A stretch of DNA of 64,000 nt from Mixta sp031457955 (GTDB taxonomy: Bacteria; Pseudomonadota; Gammaproteobacteria; Enterobacterales; Enterobacteriaceae), in NCBI RefSeq assembly GCF_031457955.1, contig NZ_JAVDXN010000001.1:930001-994000 (forward strand). Reading direction: 5' to 3'. The translations under genes were made by a program, and so were the position numbers. Below the pieces are notes generated by a model. The model saw nothing but the letters and a program-made list of their open reading frames with translations. It searched no databases and was not told the DNA's origin. Of this stretch, positions 43,475 to 50,550 are shown piece after piece; the first letter of the stretch is position 1, and each line of letters opens with the position of its first letter.

Positions 43475-43510
43475 ACTACGTTGGCCTGCCGGGCGGCAGG
43501 CCAACGTAGT
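43475..43510. terminator. 16-bp hairpin after the M32 carboxypeptidase gene
   Basis: A perfect 16-bp stem (arms 43475-43490 and 43495-43510) with a GGGC loop. It lacks a T-run. Its right arm touches the RstA box of asr. Confidence 0.6.
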
Positions 43511-43523
43511 ACATTCGGTTACA
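43510..43523 (+). promoter_or_regulatory. RstA box upstream of asr
   Basis: TACATTCGGTTACA matches the published RstA motif TACATNTNGTTACA at all but one fixed position. A likely -10 (TATAGT, 43566-43571) lies downstream, before the asr ATG at 43624. In E. coli asr is a direct RstA target. Confidence 0.75.
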
Positions 43524-43623
43524 CGCCGATACCAATCACTCACGGAAAGCTTAAGCGCGTTTCTCTATAGTCTCTTCACCGGCCCCGCAGTGGGCTAATG
43601 ATGAAGAAATAGAGGGTTTTGCA

Positions 43624-44040
43624 ATGAAAAAATTATTTGCTCTGGTTGTAGCCGCTGCTATGGGTATCTCTTCTGTTGCATTCGCAGCCGAAACCGCCGC
43701 CGCTCCGGCTGCACCGGCTGCTGCTGCCACCACTTCGGCCCCGGCGAAAACCACGCATAAAGCCATGCATCACAAACATAAAAAAGCCGTGGCTCAGAAA
43801 GCCCAGGCGGCGAAAAAGCATCATAAAAAAGCGGCTAAACCGGCAGCAGCCGAGCAGAAAGCCCAGGCAGCAAAAAAGCACCATAAACATGCCGCTAAAC
43901 CAGTAGCGCAGAAAGCCCAGGCCGCGAAAAAGCACCACAAACATGCTGCTAAACCGGTAGCGCAGAAAGCCCAGGCAGCGAAAAAGCATCACAAACATGC
44001 GGCTAAAGCGGTACACGCCGCTCAACCTACAGCTAAGTAA
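43624..44040 (+). CDS. asr: Acid shock protein Asr
   Basis: 138-aa periplasmic basic protein made at low pH. A signal peptide (MKKLFALVVAAAMGISSVAFA) is followed by an Ala/Pro-rich stretch and then four successive repeats of about 17-20 residues built on QKAQAAKKHHKHAAKPVA. E. coli Asr has about 102 aa, so this version is longer by added repeat units. The Lys/His-rich repeats probably buffer or shield periplasmic proteins. The repeats are also clear in the DNA (43790-44010). An RstA box lies upstream. Confidence 0.93.
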   Translation: MKKLFALVVAAAMGISSVAFAAETAAAPAAPAAAATTSAPAKTTHKAMHHKHKKAVAQKAQAAKKHHKKAAKPAAAEQKAQAAKKHHKHAAKPVAQKAQAAKKHHKHAAKPVAQKAQAAKKHHKHAAKAVHAAQPTAK

Positions 44041-44070
44041 TAGCAGGCGCGCGCCTGACTAACCTACTGA

Positions 44071-44094
44071 TAATGCCCGGTTTTACCGGGCATT
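44071..44094 (+). terminator. asr terminator
   Basis: TAATGCCCGG pairs with CCGGGCATTA around TTTTA, some 30 bp after the asr stop. No long T-run follows. Confidence 0.6.
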
Positions 44095-44142
44095 ACTAAA
44101 TTAGCGCGCAACCTGGGCGTCGGCGCGTTGTTATCCTTCTCA

Positions 44143-44168
44143 AACACCCGGCAAACCGGGTGTTTTTT
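44143..44168 (+). terminator. Intrinsic terminator or attenuator before ydgU
   Basis: AACACCCGG and CCGGGTGTT with a short CAAA loop are followed by TTTTTT, ending only 16 bp before the ydgU start. It may be a second asr terminator, with leakage or attenuation feeding ydgU. Confidence 0.75.
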
Positions 44169-44183
44169 CCTGGAGTAGCAGAA

Positions 44184-44264
44184 ATGGTACGTCGCTATCG
44201 TTTCGAAATTATTCTCTTCGTTATGCTTCTCTGCGGTGCCATTGCGGCCTGCTTCTATGTTTAA
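44184..44264 (+). CDS. ydgU: Small membrane protein YdgU
   Basis: A 26-aa ORF, MVRRYRFEIILFVMLLCGAI plus AACFYV, preceded by GGAG at 8 nt. It is the same kind of peptide as E. coli YdgU, which also lies just after asr: short basic head (RRYRFE) and one membrane-spanning helix. Function is unknown. The TTTTTT terminator ends 15 bp upstream, so expression may depend on read-through from asr. Confidence 0.8.
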   Translation: MVRRYRFEIILFVMLLCGAIAACFYV

Positions 44265-44385
44265 AGCCTGTAGCATACTGATATTCCGAATTAAACTCCC
44301 TTTTTTGCTGCTCACCGTCTATAGTTACGCATGACGCGTGTTAACCCTTTATATTCTTATAATTCTCCCCTTTTTTGAGCGAGAT

Positions 44386-45201
44386 ATGCGCATAACGGCT
44401 GTGTTAGTAGTGGGTTTACTCTGTTTTTCCTGCTTTTCTCATGCGGATGATGAGAGCGATGATGGCCCTGGGCCGGAAGAGCTCAAGATGCTGTTCTTTG
44501 GTCATGACGATCGTAAGCCGGTTGAGCGCGCGGCCAGCGTGCCCTGGGAAGCGATTGGCCAGCTGGAAACCGCCAGCGGTAATCTTTGTAGCGCCACGCT
44601 TATCTCAACGCATCTGGCATTAACCGCCGGGCACTGTCTGGTGACGCCGCCGGGCAAGCTCGATAAGCCGGTTGCGCTGCGCTTTATCGCCAACGATAGC
44701 GGCTGGCTGTATGAAATTCATGATATTGACGCGCGAGTGGATGAAAGCCTGGGGAAAAAGCTGAAAGCGGATGGCGATGGCTGGATTGTTCCGGCTGCGG
44801 CTGCGCCCTACGACTACGGCCTGATTGTGCTGCGTAACCCGCCGTCCGGCATTGCGCCCATTCCGCTGTTCGACGGTTCGCGCAGCGATCTGACCGCGGC
44901 CTTAAAAACTACCGGCCGAAAAGTCACCCAGGCGGGCTACCCGGAAGATCACCTTGATGCGCTCTGGTCACACCGCGACTGCCTGATTACCGGCTGGGCG
45001 CAGCGCTCGGTGCTGTCGCATCAGTGCGATACCCTGCCCGGCGACAGCGGATCGCCGCTGCTGCTGCAAACTGCCGATGGCTGGCGACTGATTGCGGTAC
45101 AAAGCTCGGCACCGGCGGCGGCGGATCGTTATCGCGCCGATAACCGCGCGATTGCCGTGACCGCATTCCATGACGATTTGGCCGCGCTGGCCGCCGAATA
45201 A
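44386..45201 (+). CDS. ydgD: Trypsin-like serine protease YdgD
   Basis: 271-aa secreted S1-type protease homologue. A signal peptide (MRITAVLVVGLLCFSCFSHA) precedes an acidic segment. The catalytic triad is visible: His in LALTAGHCLV, Asp in PYDYGLIVL and Ser in LPGDSGSPLLL. Two Cys pairs (SGNLC...GHC; HRDC...HQC) may form disulfides. The ATG at 44386 was chosen because it starts the signal peptide; a GTG upstream at 44338 is open. Linked to asr-ydgU as in E. coli. Confidence 0.9.
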   Translation: MRITAVLVVGLLCFSCFSHADDESDDGPGPEELKMLFFGHDDRKPVERAASVPWEAIGQLETASGNLCSATLISTHLALTAGHCLVTPPGKLDKPVALRFIANDSGWLYEIHDIDARVDESLGKKLKADGDGWIVPAAAAPYDYGLIVLRNPPSGIAPIPLFDGSRSDLTAALKTTGRKVTQAGYPEDHLDALWSHRDCLITGWAQRSVLSHQCDTLPGDSGSPLLLQTADGWRLIAVQSSAPAAADRYRADNRAIAVTAFHDDLAALAAE

Positions 45202-45219
45202 CGCGGCGGCTAGCGTTGA

Positions 45220-48200
45220 TCAGCTGGCGATCTGCTCCATGGTTTGCAGAATACGCTTATCGGAAATGGGATATGGCGTGCCCAGCTGCTGAGCGAAATA
45301 GCTAACGCGCAGCTCTTCAATCATCCAGCGGATCGCCTGCACATCCTCATCGTCACGGCGGGCGGGCGGCAGCTTGTTCAGCCAGCTCTGCCACGCCTGC
45401 TGCACCTGCTCCACTTTCAACATGCGCGCCCGGTCACTGTGCGGATCCACCGGCAGCTTCTCCAGCCGACGTTCAATCGCCTGCAGATAACGCAGCGTAT
45501 CAGGCAGGCGTTTCCAGCCGTTCTGCGTCACGAAACCCCGGTAAACCAGCCCGCTCATCTGCGCTTTAATATCAGACAGCCCCAGCGCCATGGTCATGTC
45601 CACGCGCCCTTTCAGCCGCTTGTTGATATTAAATACCGCCGTCAGGATCTGTTCGACCAGCTTGGCGATCTCCACTACCGTATCGTTCAGCCCGGCACGC
45701 ACTTTCTCATGCAGCTGCTGATACGCTTGCTCTTCCCAGACCGGCCCGCCGTTTTCCGCCATCAGCTTATCGATGCCGCAGGTAATGCAGTCATCAATCA
45801 GCTCCAGTACCTTGCCATAAGGGTTAAAGTAGAGTCCCAGCTTGGCTTTATTCGGCAGTTTCTCATGCAGATATTTGATCGGCGACGGGATATTCAGCAG
45901 CAGCAGACGACGCTGGCCGCGCCACATCATTTTTTGCTGCTCGTGCTGGCTGTCGAACAGGCGAATCGCCACGCTCTCTTTTTCATCCACCAGCGCAGGC
46001 CAGGCCTTCACGCTATAGTTGCCGCGCTTCTGTTCAAACTGACTGGGCAGATCGCCAAAGCTCCAGATATGCAGGCCGCTCTGCTCCAGCCCATCGTCAG
46101 CCACTTTCGACAACGTCTCCTGAACTTTGCCTTTCAGCGCCGCCTTAAGCGCCGTCAGATCTTTGCCCTCTTGCAGCTTGCGGTTATGTTCATCCAGCAC
46201 GCGGAAGGTGATTTTCAGGTGATCGGGCACCAAATCCCACTGCCAGGCGTCACGATCGATGGTGACGCCGGTCATGCGGCGGAACTCGCGCTCCAGCGCA
46301 TCCAGCAGCGGCACTGCGGTATCCGTGACGCGACCTAAAAAGGCTTCAGCATAGTTGGGCGCAGGCACAAAGTTACGGCGCACCGGCTTCGGCAACGATT
46401 TAATCAACGCCACAATCAGCTCGCGACGCAGGCCGGGAATCTGCCATTCGAAGCCCGCCTCTTCTACCTGGTTCAGCAGTGGCAGCGGAATATGCACCGT
46501 GACGCCGTCGGCATCCGCGCCTGGTTCAAACTGATAGCTCAGGCGCAGCTTCAGGTTGCCCTGATGCCAGAAGTTGGGGTAGTCGAGCTTGCTGACCTTG
46601 TCCGCGCCCTGTTTGATCAGCATCTCTTTATCAAACGAGAGCAGATCGGGCGTTTGCTGGCTGGCCTTCTTCCACCAGCTATCAAAGTGACGGGCGGAAA
46701 CCACCTCATGCCCTACGCGGCTGTCGTAGAAAGCGAACAGGGTTTCATCATCCACCAGAATATCGCGGCGGCGTGATTTATGTTCCAGATCTTCCACTTC
46801 GCTGCGCAGCTTCTGGTTCGCTTTAAAGAAAGCGTGGCGCGTTTGCCAGTCGCCTTCAACCAGCGCATGACGAATAAACAGCTCGCGCGACAGCTGCGGA
46901 TCGATTGAACCATAGTTCACCTTACGGGCAGCGACGATCGGCAACCCATACAGCGTGACCTTTTCCATCGCCATTACCGCGCCCTGCGCTTTTTCCCAGT
47001 GCGGCTCGCTGTAGCTGCGTTTGATCAGATGCTGAGCGAGCGGCTCGATCCATTCCGGATCGATGCGGGCAGCAATGCGCCCCCACAGGCGGCTGGTTTC
47101 CACCAGCTCCGCCACCATGGTCCACTTCGGCGGCTTTTTAAACAGCGCCGAGCCGGGAAAAATAGAGAAACGGGCGTTGCGCGCGCCGCTGAATTCCTGT
47201 TTTTCCGCATCCTTCTGACCGATATGCGACAACAAACCGGTGAGCAGCGCGCTATGGATTTCACGGTATGGCGCGGGTTCGCTGTTAACCGGCATGCCCA
47301 GTTCACGCACCACCTGGCGCAGCTGGGTATAGATATCCTGCCATTCGCGCACGCGCAAATAGTTAAGATAATCGGTTTTGCACTGGCGACGGAAAGCGTT
47401 GCCGGAGAGCGCTTTTTGCTGCTCTTGCAGGTAGTTCCACAGGTTAACAAAGGCGATAAAATCGGACTCTTTGTCAGCGAAGCGACGATGCTTCTCATCG
47501 GCGGCCTGCTGTTTTTCTACCGGCCGCTCGCGCGGATCCTGAATAGAGAGCGCCGCGACGATAATCATCACTTCACGCACGCAGCCATATTTCTGCGCTT
47601 CCAGCACCATACGCGCCAGACGCGGATCGACCGGCAGCTGCGCCAGTTGGCGGCCCGGCTGCGTCAGACGATAGCGGCCATGTTCCTCTTCGGTAATCGC
47701 GCCCAGTTCTTCCAGCAGGCGCACGCCATCCTGAATATTGCGCTTATCGGGCGCTTCCACAAACGGAAAGGCGCTGATATCGCCCAGTCCCAGCGCGGTC
47801 ATTTGCAGGATCACCGAGGCCAGGTTGGTGCGCAGGATCTCCGGGTCGGTAAATTCCGGGCGACTCAGAAAATCCTCTTCGGAATAGAGACGAATACAGA
47901 TCCCTTCAGAGACACGTCCGCAGCGCCCTTTACGCTGATTCGCCGAGGCCTGCGACACCGGCTCGATCGGCAGACGCTGCACTTTGGTGCGGAAACTGTA
48001 ACGACTGATGCGCGCCGTGCCGGGATCGATCACATATTTAATGCCGGGCACCGTTAACGAGGTTTCCGCCACGTTGGTCGCCAGCACGATACGGCGTCCG
48101 CTGTGCGACTGGAACACCCGATTTTGTTCGGCGTTCGACAGGCGCGCATAGAGCGGCAAAATTTCCGTATGCGCCAGGTCGCGCTTGCTTAAGGCGTCGG

Positions 48201-49122
48201 CGGTGTCGCGGATTTCGCGTTCGCCGCTCATAAAGATCAGGATATCGCCGCTGCTCTCCTGGCCCAGCTCGTCAACCGCATCAAAAATCGCCTGCAACTG
48301 ATCGCGATCGCTGTCATCGACGTCGTTAACCACCGGCCGATAGCGCACTTCAACCGGATAAGTGCGTCCGGAAACTTCCACCACCGGCGCATGGTTGAAG
48401 TGGCGTGAAAAGCGCTGCGGATCGATGGTCGCCGAGGTAATAATGACTTTTAAGTCGGGACGACGCGGCAGCAGTTCACGCAGGTAGCCGAGCAGAAAAT
48501 CGATGTTCAGGCTGCGTTCGTGCGCTTCATCGATAATGATGGTGTCGTACTGCATTAACAGCCGATCCTGCTGAATTTCCGCCAGCAGAATACCGTCCGT
48601 CATCAGTTTAATTTGCGTGTTATCGCTGACCTGATCGTTAAAGCGCACCTTATAGCCGACGCAGCCGCCGAGTGAGGTTTCCAGCTCATCGGCAATACGA
48701 TTGGCGACCGTACGCGCGGCCAGACGGCGCGGCTGCGTATGGCCGATCAGCCCTTTTACGCCGCGCCCCAGCGTCAGGCAGATTTTCGGCAGCTGGGTGG
48801 TTTTACCGGAGCCGGTCTCCCCCGCCACGATCACCACCTGATGATCGCGAATGGCATCGGCAATTTCCTGTTGTTTCTGACTAACCGGCAGATTCTCAGG
48901 AAAACGGATGGTCGGCGTCGCCGCCTGGCGCTGCTGCAAACGCTGTTCAGCCAGCGCGAATTCTTTCTCCAGCTCTTCGGCGATACTCTGCCGGGACGCC
49001 GGGCTTTTCACTTTTTTCGCGCCGTGCAGGCGACGCTGTAAACGCTGGCGGTCGCGCAGCGTGACGTTATCCAGCCGCGCCCAGAAAGGCGCCAGCGGCG
49101 ATGTGTTTGATTCAACAGACAT
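45220..49122 (-). CDS. hrpA: ATP-dependent RNA helicase HrpA
   Basis: 1300-aa DEAH-box helicase, the same length as E. coli HrpA. Motif I is GETGSGKTTQLPK, motif Ia TQPRRLAARTVANR, motif II DEAH, motif III SATID, and motif VI QRKGRCGR. A long HrpA-specific C-terminal half (DUF3418) ends in YPISDKRILQTMEQIAS. It resolves stalled, collided ribosomes and processes daa mRNA in E. coli. The start at ATG 49120-49122 follows AAGG at 7 nt; the frame is open for 44 more codons without homology. Confidence 0.96.
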   Translation of the reverse strand: MSVESNTSPLAPFWARLDNVTLRDRQRLQRRLHGAKKVKSPASRQSIAEELEKEFALAEQRLQQRQAATPTIRFPENLPVSQKQQEIADAIRDHQVVIVAGETGSGKTTQLPKICLTLGRGVKGLIGHTQPRRLAARTVANRIADELETSLGGCVGYKVRFNDQVSDNTQIKLMTDGILLAEIQQDRLLMQYDTIIIDEAHERSLNIDFLLGYLRELLPRRPDLKVIITSATIDPQRFSRHFNHAPVVEVSGRTYPVEVRYRPVVNDVDDSDRDQLQAIFDAVDELGQESSGDILIFMSGEREIRDTADALSKRDLAHTEILPLYARLSNAEQNRVFQSHSGRRIVLATNVAETSLTVPGIKYVIDPGTARISRYSFRTKVQRLPIEPVSQASANQRKGRCGRVSEGICIRLYSEEDFLSRPEFTDPEILRTNLASVILQMTALGLGDISAFPFVEAPDKRNIQDGVRLLEELGAITEEEHGRYRLTQPGRQLAQLPVDPRLARMVLEAQKYGCVREVMIIVAALSIQDPRERPVEKQQAADEKHRRFADKESDFIAFVNLWNYLQEQQKALSGNAFRRQCKTDYLNYLRVREWQDIYTQLRQVVRELGMPVNSEPAPYREIHSALLTGLLSHIGQKDAEKQEFSGARNARFSIFPGSALFKKPPKWTMVAELVETSRLWGRIAARIDPEWIEPLAQHLIKRSYSEPHWEKAQGAVMAMEKVTLYGLPIVAARKVNYGSIDPQLSRELFIRHALVEGDWQTRHAFFKANQKLRSEVEDLEHKSRRRDILVDDETLFAFYDSRVGHEVVSARHFDSWWKKASQQTPDLLSFDKEMLIKQGADKVSKLDYPNFWHQGNLKLRLSYQFEPGADADGVTVHIPLPLLNQVEEAGFEWQIPGLRRELIVALIKSLPKPVRRNFVPAPNYAEAFLGRVTDTAVPLLDALEREFRRMTGVTIDRDAWQWDLVPDHLKITFRVLDEHNRKLQEGKDLTALKAALKGKVQETLSKVADDGLEQSGLHIWSFGDLPSQFEQKRGNYSVKAWPALVDEKESVAIRLFDSQHEQQKMMWRGQRRLLLLNIPSPIKYLHEKLPNKAKLGLYFNPYGKVLELIDDCITCGIDKLMAENGGPVWEEQAYQQLHEKVRAGLNDTVVEIAKLVEQILTAVFNINKRLKGRVDMTMALGLSDIKAQMSGLVYRGFVTQNGWKRLPDTLRYLQAIERRLEKLPVDPHSDRARMLKVEQVQQAWQSWLNKLPPARRDDEDVQAIRWMIEELRVSYFAQQLGTPYPISDKRILQTMEQIAS

Positions 49123-49375
49123 ATTCATTACCTTATTGACACGGCGGCTGTTGATTGCTGTTATGGCCGCCGCGTGGTCGGCGCTGGCCGACATGACATT
49201 CATTTTCTGCGGCGTATGGTAACACAGGCCGCGAATGGACAACGATCGCCTCACGGCTTATTCAGGAATTTTGAACATCGGACTCGAAATATTGCGCTTT
49301 CACTGTTGTGGCAAACTCCCTACAGTGTAAACCATTGAGCGGGCAGACTTCCGTATTAGCAGACAGGAAAAAATC

Positions 49376-49975
49376 ATGAGCAAAGTATTAGTTTTAAAAT
49401 CCAGTATCCTTGCCGGTTATTCTCAGTCAGGTCAGCTGGCCGATTTTTATGCCGCTGAAGCGAGCGCAAACGGCGATCAGGTCACGGTACGCGATCTGGC
49501 TGCAAATCCAATTCCGGTACTGGATGGCGAACTGGTTGGCGCGATGCGTCCTTCCGATGCGCAACTGACGCCGCGTCAGCAGGACGCGCTGGCGCTCTCT
49601 GATGAGCTGATCGCTGAGCTGAACGCCCATGACGTGATTGTTATTGCGGCGCCGATGTACAATTTCAACATCCCCACTCAGCTGAAAAACTATTTCGACC
49701 TGATCGCCCGTGCTGGCGTGACGTTCCGCTACACCGAAGCGGGCCCGGAAGGCCTGGTAAAAGGCAAACGCGCGGTGGTTATCTCCAGCCGTGGCGGCAT
49801 CCATAAAGATACTGCTTCCGATCTGCTGACGCCTTATGTGCAGCTGTTCCTGGGCTTTATCGGCATTACTGACGTGAACTTCGTCTTCGCCGAAGGCATC
49901 GCTTACGGTCCGGAAGTGGCGACCAAAGCCACCGCAGAAGCGAAAGAAGCGCTGCAACAGCTGGCTACCGCCTGA
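49376..49975 (+). CDS. azoR: FMN-dependent NADH-azoreductase
   Basis: 199-aa flavodoxin-fold oxidoreductase. Landmarks: KVLVLKSSILAGYSQSGQLA at the FMN phosphate site, AAPMYNFNIPTQLKNYFDLI, AGVTFRYTEAGPEGLVKGKR and ISSRGGIH. It reduces quinones and azo compounds by two electrons, a defence against thiol stress. It is divergent from hrpA with a 253-bp gap and starts behind AGGAAA. Confidence 0.95.
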   Translation: MSKVLVLKSSILAGYSQSGQLADFYAAEASANGDQVTVRDLAANPIPVLDGELVGAMRPSDAQLTPRQQDALALSDELIAELNAHDVIVIAAPMYNFNIPTQLKNYFDLIARAGVTFRYTEAGPEGLVKGKRAVVISSRGGIHKDTASDLLTPYVQLFLGFIGITDVNFVFAEGIAYGPEVATKATAEAKEALQQLATA

Positions 49976-50029
49976 TGTTTGCGCTGGCCGCTGTCATCGC
50001 GGCCAGCCTGCCCCTGGGCACCCGCCAGC

Positions 50030-50353
50030 TCAGGGCTTTCTTATCCATTGGCCGTTAATGCCCTGCACATATTCCCCGGTCGCGGCACGCTGCACCAGCT
50101 TTTCACCCGCAATGCGCGCCACTTCAGCCGTTGTTAAACGATTACGCTGCGCCACTTCCCGATAGCGCTGTTCCCGTTGCTGATTAATTTGCGCGATCAG
50201 CGCCGCTGTTTCTGCGTCCTGTTGACGCGGCGCCAGATAACCGTTTAGCGTTTCGCCCGCGCGCCCCTGTTGCCGCGCCTCATCCAGCGTCAGCGCCTGC
50301 GCCGGTGACGCCGCCAGCATGCCCAGCACACAGAGTTTCACCCAGCCTTTCAT
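50030..50353 (-). CDS. ydbL: YdbL, DUF1318 periplasmic protein
   Basis: 107 aa with a signal peptide (MKGWVKLCVLGMLAASPAQA). The mature part is helical and charged, with GYLAPRQQDAETAALIAQIN and the C-terminal GEYVQGINGQWIRKP typical of YdbL. In E. coli it works with YdbH and YnbE, apparently as a chaperone-like factor. Third gene of the ydbH-ynbE-ydbL operon, 11 bp after ynbE. Confidence 0.9.
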   Translation of the reverse strand: MKGWVKLCVLGMLAASPAQALTLDEARQQGRAGETLNGYLAPRQQDAETAALIAQINQQREQRYREVAQRNRLTTAEVARIAGEKLVQRAATGEYVQGINGQWIRKP

Positions 50354-50364
50354 TCTGCCGCTCC

Positions 50365-50550
50365 TCAAAAGAGATTCTGATCCTTCAGCAGCGCCTCCAC
50401 ATCTTTATCAACTTTGATATGGATTTCATGCTCGATTTTCACATTCATATTGATGGTGATCGGCTCTTTCGGCGCGGTGACCTCAATACGCGGTACGCAG
50501 CCGCCCAGGCTCAAACAACCGGCCAGCAGCAGCATCCGATTAATTCTCAT
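50365..50550 (-). CDS. ynbE: Outer-membrane lipoprotein YnbE
   Basis: 61-aa lipoprotein. The lipobox LGGC places the lipidated Cys at residue 18, followed by VPRIEVTAPKEPITINMNVK, nearly the E. coli YnbE sequence. YnbE multimerises at the outer membrane and stacks onto the C-terminus of YdbH to form a continuous bridge for phospholipid transport. Its start overlaps the end of ydbH by 11 bp. Confidence 0.93.
   Translation of the reverse strand: MRINRMLLLAGCLSLGGCVPRIEVTAPKEPITINMNVKIEHEIHIKVDKDVEALLKDQNLF

Noticed and set aside
43790..44010. DNA repeat considered as a CRISPR or minisatellite
   Set aside because: It is in frame and encodes the Lys/His repeats of Asr.
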